DNA from: Pollenia angustigena
Taxonomy: Eukaryota; Arthropoda; Insecta; Diptera; Polleniidae
Reading direction: 5' to 3'
NCBI GenBank assembly: GCA_930367215.1
Contig: OV884059.1
Coordinates: forward strand, 236,281,803-236,345,802
DNA length: 64,000 nucleotides
Part shown: piece after piece, positions 55,940 to 64,000 of the stretch
Layout: every line of letters starts with the position of its first letter
How positions within the stretch are numbered: position 1 is the first letter of the stretch
The notes under the pieces: generated by a model
Seen by the model: only the letters and a program-made list of their open reading frames with translations
Database searches by the model: none
What the model was told of the DNA's origin: nothing
Made by a program: the position numbers and the translations under genes

Positions 55940-56340
55940 CTTGTAAGTTAGTTAAAATAGTATCAGAAGCATCCATGACTTTATGCAATAACAAAATTAA
56001 GAGAAGGTTTAACAAAGACGAAACTTGAATCAAGACGAGAGATGCCTAGATTTTACAGCAAACAAGATTTTGTGACCAAAAAATGATTTTATTGTTTTTT
56101 TTATTGTATAAGAACCAAAGTTTTATTTTTTTTAAGTTAAATTCAAAATGTTTTCAGTTTTAATTAATAATAATTGATAATAAATAAAAAATGTAAATTT
56201 AAAAAATTTACTTTTCTTACATATACTTAATTTTTAGGAGCTCTTGCGTGGGCTGAAGATGTGACTTTTTTTTACTTTTTTTTGCAGTTTTTATTTGCTT
56301 TGACGTAAGACAAACAAATATTGCTATTAGAACAGGGATT
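55940..56340 (-). repeat. 'tagggtgg' dispersed repeat, copy 2
   Basis: Inverted copy of 21800-22262 ('aacttgaatcaagacgagag', 'aacaagattttgtgaccaaa', 'gtataagaaccaaagtttta'). The terminus itself is missing here. The open frame at 55839-56033 is a repeat translation. Confidence 0.7.
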
Positions 56341-56418
56341 TCCATTTCTTTGCACAATTGTGCACACCAACACTTACACATATTTTTAAGCTCTTCAATT
56401 CAGTCGTCGATGTGGCAA

Positions 56419-56742
56419 CCCTGCAAATAATAGGACCAGTCCAAACACGCGTGTAAAGAGTAGTCCACAAGGGACCAGGACTAGTCCAAAACTAACCCAA
56501 ACGTATGGAAAAAACCTGGTCTATTTAACATTACGATGTCCTAGGAGAGGACCATATAACCCACCTTTGGACCACTAAGGAGTAGTTTTAAAACTACTCC
56601 ATGGTATACTCAAGAGGATTAGTTTTGAAGTCGTTTAAAAACGAAAGCATGTCGTTAAAAAACCAAGACATGTCGTCTCACTAGTCCATGGAGTAGTCCA
56701 TTTTATCAAAATGGATTAGGTGGTCCAATTTTATTTGCAGGG
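56419..56742. mobile_element. About 324-bp TIR element (hAT-like ends)
   Basis: ccctgcaaataat at the left and attttatttgcaggg at the right are imperfect inverted ends, and 'aggacca' / 'tggtcc' blocks recur throughout. No 8-bp duplication could be identified, so the hAT label is tentative. Confidence 0.55.
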
Positions 56743-57041
56743 AAGTGTACATGTCTAGCGGATGCTATATTAGTTTGTTTCAGCTAACACTCAAAAAATA
56801 TTGTGCGGTCAAAAATGCTTTTGGTAACATCATTGGCCTTGCGTGCAATTTTTATTTAGAGTTTAAATTTTAAGACTTAAATGTAGAATAATATAACATT
56901 TCATAAGTTTACATGCAAAGCAAAGAACTTTGTAAAATGGTAATTATTTCAGATTTACAATCAATTTTTAATATTTCAGATAAAAATGCGTTAACCGATA
57001 TACATATTACATTGCTTTACAAATTTTTAATTTTGAAAAGT
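56743..57041. other. AT-rich spacer
   Basis: No recognised feature. Confidence 0.35.
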
Positions 57042-57298
57042 ACCAAGAACGCCACATGCCTAGATAAGTTAATTGGGACCTGCTGAAAACGAAAAACTCT
57101 GTATTTTTTTTTCCTAAGCACCTTTTTTTAGATAACGGACTTTTCGGTTGGGCTCCACAAGGGTTTGAGTGGGACAATACACCGAAAAACACAAAAGTAC
57201 CGTTATCTAAAAAACGGTACTTAGGAAAAAAAATTACCGCGTTTTTCGTGTTCAGGAGGTCCCAATTAACTTATGTAGGCATGTGGCGTTCTTGGTTT
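57042..57298. repeat. Long near-perfect hairpin, about 105-bp arms
   Basis: ccaagaacgccacatgccta at the left pairs with the right arm, and pairing continues through 'gttaattgggacct', 'cctaag' and 'gataacgg', leaving a loop of about 50 nt. The two open frames here (57007-57192 minus, 57248-57442 plus) share RSQLTY.GMWRSW because they read the same palindrome. If transcribed it would form a long hairpin RNA. Confidence 0.8.
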
Positions 57299-57369
57299 TT
57301 TTTTGGCTGTAAACCAGTGTTATTAAGGAAAAAATATTGTATTCTATTAATTTGTAATTTTCAAATAAT

Positions 57370-57589
57370 CAGGGGTGTCATGGAAATCGAAAACATAAAA
57401 CGAAAGAATTTAGCAGTTCTTTTTATTATACTTTTAATCTAATTTTTAAAATTTTTGTTAAACAATTCTATTTAATTGAGCTTCATTTGTGTAATAATTG
57501 TCATACAAATTTTTTATTACATAAATCTTATTGAAAAACGACTCTTAAAATTCTTTTGTTTTACGTTTTCGATTTCCATGACACCCCTG
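57370..57589. mobile_element. 220-bp MITE with hAT-like ends
   Basis: caggggtgtcatggaaatcg and its inverted copy at the right end pair for about 40 bp with few mismatches. 'caggggtg' ends are common in hAT elements, and a hAT transposase relic lies 360 bp downstream. No clear 8-bp duplication is visible. Confidence 0.75.
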
Positions 57590-57949
57590 AATATCTACAT
57601 TGTTTTGCATTTAAGCTAACCATATGTGTTTTGTTTGTGAAAAAAATTCTTTGATGCCTGTAAAAGGGTCCCTTTTTCTTTCGTTAAAAAGACGTACCTA
57701 AATGCAGAAATTATTAAGAAAAAAAAAATAGCCACAAGAATTTGTTGGTATTTTGTGCTTGTAAAAATATTTTTGTTTCTGTACCAATCGCGTCGGTGGG
57801 TTTTTTTTTCTTTGAAAACACTTTTCCTAAGTAAGTAAAAATATTTAAAAAACAAGTTAAAAAAGTTTTGTTTTGCTACAATTCATGTGTAATCCTATAC
57901 AGATAAAAGCAAATGTGACAGCAGGTTCTAATTTTTTCCCAAATTAAAA
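57590..57949. other. AT-rich spacer
   Basis: No recognised feature; the minus-strand open frame at 57616-57855 has no known domain. Confidence 0.35.
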
Positions 57950-58390
57950 CTGGTGATTTTTCCAATTTTCCAAAAACTTCACTTGTTTATAGAAATCTCG
58001 AAATCGACAAAAGATATGAATATGCCGAAATATATGAAACACTTTTCAATAATTTTCAAGACAGGTTTCAAGATTTTGTAATTTTACAACCGCTATTAGA
58101 TCTTTTCGAAAACCCTTTTCGGTGCGATGTAAGCAACTTCGAACTTGATATTAATAATATTGAAGAGTTCTGGAAAGATTTGGATGGCGAGTTCTATCCT
58201 GAACTGAAAAAAATTCATTTAGGTGCCTCTCTTTATTCGGCACTACTTACCTATGCGAACAAATTTTTTCGGATTTAAAATTTATTTGTTCCAAGCAACG
58301 TAAATTAAATTAAGTTCATCCCATTTGAAAAGCATTCTGCTATTACGAAACTGCCATAAAAGTATAAATTTAGAAGATTTTATTTCATAA
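57950..58390 (+). pseudogene. hAT-superfamily transposase, C-terminal relic
   Basis: The frame reads LEIDKRYEYAEIYETLFNNF, then DFVILQPLLDLFENPF and NIEEFWKDLDGEFYPELKK. After a single-base frame change it continues CLSLFGTTYLCEQIFSDLK and then FICSKQRKLN. A third frame gives SHLKSILLLRNCHKSINLED. This order (LF.NPF; FP.L; LS.FG.TY.CE..FS..K.IK...R; DEHL...LR) is the C-terminal catalytic/dimerisation part of hAT transposases of the type domesticated in GTF2IRD2/ZBED-like genes. There is no N-terminal BED finger and there are at least two frameshifts, so it is dead. Its last stop codon overlaps the TA target site of the next MITE. Confidence 0.8.
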
Positions 58391-58539
58391 GTTGTATAAC
58401 ACAAGGGAACAAAATTAAACATTTTTTGTGTTGCTAGAAAATGTGTTTTAAAATCAGCGACATTGAATTGGTAAAGAATTGCTACAAATATTTTATCAAC
58501 ACAAAAAATTTTTATTTTGTACCTTTGTGTTATACAACT
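58390..58539. mobile_element. 150-bp MITE with TA duplication
   Basis: agttgtataacacaagggaa pairs with the right end (tacctttgtgttatacaact) over about 27 bp. TA flanks both ends (58388-58389, 58540-58541), as in Tc1/mariner-type MITEs. Confidence 0.85.
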
Positions 58540-59918
58540 TATAAAATATATTACTAACATTTTATTTCGGCTGTAAATGAATGCATTCTCTCAATTTTTT
58601 TACTCTCTGGTACTCACTAATACACAACCAAAAAATTTTTGGAAATGCCTGTATTAGAACATGATTCGAGAACTTTTATTTTTTCTCATACAAAATCGAA
58701 AAGGCCGTTAGTGACAACTCAAAATCAATTTTTTTGATTGACTATGTTGTAATTAACAAACATATATTAAATACCTATACGAAAGAAAGAAATTCCTATA
58801 CGAAAGAATTTTTAAAACAAGCTGAAAAAAATATACATAAACACAGCTTGATCTCAACACAATTAATGTTTTACCAGTGTACCACAACAAAATTGCATAC
58901 ATAATTTGCTCTAACACCAACAACAACGTGCTTCGCTTAAATTTATTAACCCTCCGGTCTTACACATGTTTTGATTTTCCATTCAAAATGCATAAAAAAG
59001 GTCTTGCCAGACTAATGAGTAAGATGAAGGGTAAAGCAACTGAAAAAAAGTTTATGTTTTTCTCTCTTTGGTATTTGTATTTGGGGTTGCCTTTTGTACT
59101 TTTTATTTATGAAAAAATGAAAACAAGATGTTAAGTTTGTTGGCAGTAGTAATTAAGCAAAAACACCATCACACAAACACGTGTATGTGGTATACGGTAA
59201 TTTTTTACACTTTGATTTCAATGTAAAAATAAAGATTTTGACTTCTAGAAAATGTTTTTTTGTAGCACCTCTGGTAAAACAAAACACCATGAGTAAATGT
59301 AAAATCCCCAAAAACTTCGTAATCCAGTCAAACCAGCGCCGACCGCTGCTTTAGAAGGTCAAAATGTACAAAAAAACGTACAAGTGTACCACCTTTTACT
59401 GTTAATTCCGGTTGTCGGTAAGGCCGTGTACTTTTTTTTTACCTTTTTGTGGTGAATTTTAAAATCTCATCAATGTTGGATCGAACATGTTTTATGGAAA
59501 TCGAACAGAGGCGGCACATTTGTGTGCCGTGCGCTACTTTAAAAAGAAGTCATTATTTTCTGCTTTTGTTTCATTCGGCAGTGATATAAACTGACAGTTT
59601 ATTTATTAGTATAATTTGTAATATTTTTATTCAAGCTATTTAAACCAATTCAAATAAAACTAAAAATCTAAAGTTAAACTAAATGAAACTACATTGACAG
59701 ATAGGTCGACAAAAACACCTTTACTCCAGAAGAAAAAAAAACTTCTATACAAATTAAAACAGGAAATACAGTCTTCAGGCAATACACTACATCTCTGGAT
59801 AGATAATTGTTTTGTGCCCAAAGCGACATTAAGCCAGAAACAAGTGGGAAAACTCGTTGAAGGTCAGAAAAATCTATGCCGACGACAGATATTCACTTTC
59901 ACATTAATACCTACATAG
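58540..59918. other. Noncoding DNA with a short repeat fragment
   Basis: 58660-58705 is a short inverted piece of the 'tagggtgg' repeat ('gattcgagaacttttatttt'). Open frames at 58877-59134 and 59694-59918 (85 and 74 codons) were examined and no known domain was seen; the second abuts the Tc1 relic but is not clearly part of it. Confidence 0.4.
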
Positions 59919-60480
59919 ACAATGTTATTTCTGCTTGAACTGTCCGAATAAGTCTAAAGCGTACTAATCTACCGGTCCGAATAGCCAGAAAAGTTCAACT
60001 GCTTTGGAACAAAAGTCTTAAGACCAGGCTGTCCTTTGTAAAAATCCTTAAAGTTACTGCGAGAAAACAGGTGAAAAAAATGACATAATATGCAGCGGAG
60101 CAGTCAAGCGAAAAACAAAAATGATAGGGGTTGTAATCTGTAAAGTAGGCCCCCTGGTAAGGAATTTGATCTTATTTTACAAAAAAGATCGTCAAGCAAG
60201 GTTGCTGCGAGAGTATGGCGTGTAGTAGTTTCACGTCGTATTGTGTTGGTGTGCTATTTGTTGTATTATCGATACTATCCACCAGTTTGATTACAAAAAT
60301 ATATTGGAGGACACAACGTCACCAAATGGCACAGAAACATGTCACTTAGATGTCTTTTTTTAGCAGGATAATGACCCAAAACACACATCCTGCTTAATAT
60401 TGGTAGCTCCTTTAAATGGCCAAGTCAGTCACCGGATCTAAATCCAACGGAAAACCTTCCCCCAAAGGTAAAATAAAAAA
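59919..60480 (+). pseudogene. Tc1-like transposase relic, plus strand
   Basis: Readable blocks in order: RTNLPVRIARKVQLLWNKSLKTRLSFVKI (end of the DNA-binding part, near 59965-60055), HQFDYKNILED, QDNDPKHTS at 60364-60390 (second catalytic Asp in its canonical context) and WPSQSPDLNPTENL at 60416-60457 (third catalytic residue). The first catalytic block is missing or deleted near 60080-60120. Stops and frameshifts make it inactive. It faces a second Tc1 relic on the minus strand. Confidence 0.85.
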
Positions 60481-60639
60481 TTATTAAACCAACATTTTAG
60501 CATAAAGAATTTAAGGTAAAGATTAACTTTCGCATTTTGTTCAAAAAACGTGGAATGAATTCCTTTGGAATATGTACCTCCCATTAACTAATAAACATTC
60601 TTTAGGCTTTCAGGGCTTCCAAAATACACCCAAGGTATA

Positions 60640-61430
60640 CACATTGTGTTTCAATATATTTAAATACATATTTTTTCCATTATGCCTTTGACAAAAACAA
60701 CGTTTTTAGCTGCAGAGGCAGCCATACAAGCCCTTCCACCACCGCGCTTGACAGTTGGCTTTAAGTTTTCATTCTGGAGCCCTGTATCCGTCTAATGCCA
60801 CATGTAATTTTTGCCATCCGAGCCAATAATATTAAATTTTGACTCGACTACAAAAATAAAGTCTTACCAGAATGTCATTGGCTTTGTCACGTGGTCCTGG
60901 GAAAAGTTAAGCCGACTTTGTATATTCTTTTTTTAAAATAAACGGCTTTTTGCGAGCTACTTAGGAAAAGGAAGTCTTGTTCCCGCAGCTTAAGGCGCAC
61001 TGTTTTGGCACAGCATATTTCATTTAGACGTGACATAATGCCACAGCCGTAACGATGGCTGTATAAACCAAAAATAAATTGGTTTGTATGGTATGTTTAT
61101 GTCGATTTGGTAATACAGTGGTTATGGTAATACAGTGTTGGTATGGTTATGCCATGTCTAATTGGACCTTAACCCATTTCATTTTCAATGTCAACCACCA
61201 ACTTTAGAGCTGCTATTTTTGGATTTTCCTTAATTTTCCGGACTACTTTCCTTTTGTCAACATCTGTAAAAATATTATTTGGCACATTTCTGCCCTTGTC
61301 CGCCACTCGATTCTCGCGTACATATCTCTGTATAATATGTATGTACATATGTATATATATATATTGAACTGTACTGGCACTCAGTCCTACTATTTCAGAT
61401 ATTTTAGGCCAACAAGTTACCCCTTTTCAA
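60640..61430 (-). pseudogene. Tc1-like transposase relic, minus strand
   Basis: Read from 61430 downwards, ISEIVGLSASTVQYI is a helix-turn-helix recognition helix. Further on, FFCSRVKI-like and YYWLGW recall 'FSDES.F...G.DG..YVW'. Then LKPTVKRGGGRACM and VFVKGIMEKI match 'L.PTVKHGGGSVMVWG......FI.GIM...'. Several frameshifts and an inserted stretch near 61035-61165 are present. The C-terminal QDNDP block is absent, so it is truncated at about 60640. Confidence 0.7.
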
Positions 61431-61439
61431 GCTGAAGCG

Positions 61440-62100
61440 GCCTACCTATCTTGGACCTCTTTAGCCCGGAAGTGGACGTCCATGTGTAAAGGAATTCACG
61501 TTCCCTTCATCGTACCCTTAAAGTGACCGGTAGGGACGCCGAAGAGAAGTGTCCGTGTTTGCCAAGCAGTTAGCCCTTGGCTGGGTACTTAACACAAACT
61601 CAAATCATTCTCACATTCTGTGTCCAAGATTGCTCAGAGATATAAGATCGTCAATGACTAGCCTAATTTAAGAGCTGGCTATCCGACATTATAAATAATC
61701 TCAAGCCCTTTGCCCTCCTCCTCAGACATTTCCCAGCGCATATGAGGATAGCGTAGATCTCCGCCTGAAAGATAGTAGGCTGATTGAGTATAGACAAGCC
61801 CTTTCAGAAACCCGGGCCCATAATGCCCGCCCCAGTATCACAATTTTTCTATTTCGAACCATGAGTGAACCAGACCTGGTCCATTGGTCCCAATCAGGTA
61901 AATGGATTTTAATACCAGACTAGGCAGCATATGATCACCAACGAAAATAGATGGATCATGCCCCAAGTGACCCAGAAAGCCACCTGCCTTGTATTCAGCA
62001 ATCCTTGGCAACCTACTAGCACACCTATAGATATGTATAACGGAGGAATGTGCATGATAATAGCTCCTAAAGCCAGAGTGGAACATGTTGAACAACATGT
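61440..62100 (-). pseudogene. LOA-like LINE RNase H segment
   Basis: On the minus strand the translation gives HDPSIFVGDHMLPSLVLKSI, then VWFTHGSK and GAGIMGPGF, QPTIFQAEIYAILICAGKCL and FIMSDSQ. This is the RNase H fold (TDGSK; ..FQAE..AI..C; ..SDSQ) with flanking LOA-type linker. The first catalytic Asp of TDGS reads His here. Stops and frameshifts occur. It is probably the continuation of the RT segment at 63165-64000, separated by the Copia fragment. Confidence 0.75.
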
Positions 62101-62344
62101 TTTTATATACTTGTTTAAATACACTTTGTAAAACAATAATATTTTTTTTTCTTTTCGTTTTATTGAAAGAAAAAATATTAAATAATTTTTCTAGTTATAA
62201 TATTGTGGCTGAATTCCATTGTTAATAAAGTTTTACAATTTATTTCGAAAGGATATTTATTAATTAGTTGTTTATCCAATAGGTTATGGGCCTTTAGTGC
62301 GTTAGTGGTTGTTTGATTTTTATATATTGTAAAATTCTTAATTT
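62101..62344. other. AT-rich spacer
   Basis: Possible untranslated part of the Copia fragment; no LTR motif was recognised. Confidence 0.35.
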
Positions 62345-63160
62345 AATGAAGTGGAAGACTTTAAGACGTGTGTAAAGTAGCTAAATGGAGAGCATTATCA
62401 AATTTGGAAATACAAGTTGGAACTCTTATTGATAAAAGAGGACTTGTGGGAAAAAGTTTCCAATGAAAAACCGACTACACCAAATGCATTTTGGACACAA
62501 AAAGATGGTAAAGCTCGTGCAACAATTGGACTATTAGTTGAAGACTCTCAATTGGTTCATCTTCGTGATTTGAATACAGCACACGATTATTGCGAAGCTT
62601 TACGGAAAATACATGAAAAATAAACTTTATCAAATAAATTGATGCTTTTAAAGAAGTTATGTCGTATGTAATTAAAAAGCAGCCAAGACATGGAAGCGCA
62701 TATTTTTGAAATGCTTGAAACTGTAAACCGATTAAATGGCTTAGGAGAGAATTGAGCGAATCATCTCCAGGTGTCATTTTCATTAAATAGTTTGCCAGAT
62801 GAGTATAATAATACTATTATTGCTTTGGAAATAAGATCAGATGAAGAATTAACATTAGATCTTGTGAAGGAGAAGTTAAGCCAAGAGTTTAGGTGAAAAC
62901 AAAATGGTGATCAAGAATCAAGTTCCACGAATCTAGCACTAAAAATGCAAAACTCAAAAATAACAAAAAAATGTTACGGCTGTGGTAAAGCTAGGCATCT
63001 TAAACGTGATTGTCGTATCAAGAAACCTGAAAATAAAACTTCAATAAATAAAGCAAAGAAAACTGTTAATAGTGATGATAATACTGAATTCTGTTTAAAT
63101 TCTGGTGAGAAATTAAGTCAATATGAATGGTATGTAGATTATGGTGCAAGTTGTCATATG
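62345..63160 (+). pseudogene. Copia-type gag and start of protease, broken
   Basis: The first frame (62395-62623) reads LNGEHYQIWKYKLELLLIKE then WTQKDGKARATIGLLVEDSQ, the N-terminal Copia gag ('F.G.NY..W......L....L'). A stop and frameshifts follow, then SLNSLPDEYNNTIIALE and LTLDLVKEKLSQEF, the typical 'LLxSLP..Y...'. The zinc knuckle CYGCGKARHLKRDC (C10, C13, H18, C23 of the frame at 62945) has perfect CX2CX4HX4C spacing. Next is the protease block WYVDYGASCHM, where the usual DSGA Ser is Tyr. Sequence similarity ends right after this block, where LINE sequence begins. No LTRs were seen. Confidence 0.85.
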
Positions 63161-63164
63161 GCGC

Positions 63165-64000
63165 CTATGATCGATACGCAGACCGGTATCACGCTTCAGC
63201 CCAGTGTCTTTCCGAAGAGTCTTTGGCAGGCTTATATTGCCCTTTTTTGCCATTCTGTTAACTGAGCGTTCCAGATATTGGTTTTATCCAGAATGATTTC
63301 CAAGTTTTTCACCTCGTTAGAGAATCCTTTGCGTTCAAGGCCGGTTTTTAAATTTCAGAACGCTACGTCTTGCGAATGGTATCAGAATAATATTCGCAGG
63401 GTTAATATTGAGCTTCCTTTTCCTGTTCCAACCAAGTGTCACAGATATCATTAGATTGTCAGCATGAGTTCGAAAGCGTAGGTCATTAAGGATCTCCCAT
63501 AGCATCGATTCGTATTGACGGCCAATTCCCGGGATTCCGGGAAATTGAATAATAAATCCCGCTTTCCCGGGAAATGAAAACGAAAAACTCTACCCATAGC
63601 TCATCGATGCCTAAAGCCCACAAGAGGCGATAGGACGCCAACCCGTGGGCAGCCTTGATTACCCTGGATGTCAGAATCTCCCTTATCCGATTTCTCATAA
63701 AAACTGGAACTAGCTTACTGCATCGTAGGAGATGTTGTCGAAGGGTGAATGTCGATGAACGCAAAAAGAGCTATTGGCCTTGCGTCCATCGCCATCTTAT
63801 TCGTTCCCAAAACGTGGTGAATGGCAGTCACCGTAGACTTGCCCCATTGATAGGCAAACTGAAGCGATGCATATGAGTTTCCGATAGATAACTTGATCCA
63901 TGGTCTTCAAGAAAAACGAGCTGAGGCTTATTGGCCTGTAAAACTTGGACAATTGTTCAGATTTGCCTCCTGCTTTAGGTATGTATTAACACCACCTTAA
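63165..64000 (-). pseudogene. LOA-like LINE reverse transcriptase segment
   Basis: Read from 64000 downwards: FYRPISLSSFFLKTMDQVI, FCVHRHSPFDNISYDAV ('F.DIEGAFDNI.YDA'), GCPRVGVLSPLVGF ('GCPQGGVLSPLLW'), HADNLMIS ('YADDLVI') and NLEIILDKTNIWNAQLTEWQ ('LG.ILD..L.W..H'). The catalytic DD reads DN here. A short 'ttcccgggaaat' repeat is inserted near 63515-63590. Open frames on either strand at 63486-63876 are parts or shadows of it. It continues past the window edge. Confidence 0.8.

Noticed and set aside
57007..57442. Two ORFs sharing RSQLTY.GMWRSW
   Set aside because: Translations of opposite arms of one hairpin.
59694..59918. 74-codon ORF as the N terminus of the Tc1 transposase
   Set aside because: No helix-turn-helix pattern could be matched; only the sequence from about 59919 onward fits Tc1.

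Overview
The window looks like repeat-rich, intergenic or heterochromatic DNA from a brachyceran fly (Diptera). A calyptrate such as a blowfly or house-fly relative is my inference. The grounds are the strongly AT-rich background, an intact Jockey-type LINE, LOA-like LINE remnants, Helentron-derived elements with the fly-type 'ctagctggcccggcaaac' terminus, Tc1/mariner and hAT transposase relics, and many short terminal-inverted-repeat elements (MITEs). I find no convincing host protein-coding gene, tRNA, rRNA or CRISPR. The only intact long ORFs belong to the Jockey LINE at 9.07-13.61 kb (ORF1 gag-like, ORF2 endonuclease plus reverse transcriptase, minus strand).

Layout. 0.25-2.3 kb: LOA-like RT relic, then a Tc1 relic. 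2.3-6.4 kb: foldbacks, a 41-bp satellite, and a TIR element holding a hammerhead-like repeat. 6.38-8.14 kb: mariner-type transposase pseudogene split by a 726-bp TIR insertion whose removal restores the frame. 8.2-14.0 kb: one LOA-like LINE carrying two precise insertions, a 429-bp MITE and the intact Jockey. 14.4-15.7 kb: Helentron-derived element. 16.2-23.7 kb: dispersed repeats, MITEs and a second Helentron-derived element inside a TIR element. 23.9-26.2 kb: three-layer nest (Tc1, then a TIR element with TAA duplications, then a 470-bp-period hammerhead-like dimer). 26.7-28.2 kb: third Helentron-derived element with a 320-bp tandem duplication, then a pogo-like end. 28.3-39.4 kb: two near-identical 3.4-kb composite TIR elements in opposite orientation; one carries a 537-bp MITE that is absent from the other. 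39.4-50.6 kb: MITEs, two-tier foldbacks and an 82-bp minisatellite. 50.7-55.2 kb: a 2.24-kb tandem segmental duplication. 55.2-58.5 kb: dispersed repeats, a long hairpin and a hAT relic. 59.9-64 kb: two opposed Tc1 relics, a minus-strand LOA-like LINE, and a Copia gag-protease fragment lying between two parts of that LINE.

The features do not form a pathway. They record successive transposition events whose order can often be read, because inner insertions are bounded by target-site duplications and outer reading frames rejoin when they are removed. The most unusual items are the hammerhead-ribozyme-like repeats (retrozyme or Penelope-like), the inverted pair of composite elements with a filled/empty MITE site, and the ORF1/ORF2 ATGA overlap in an apparently intact LINE. 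All family assignments come from motifs read by eye; no database search was run.
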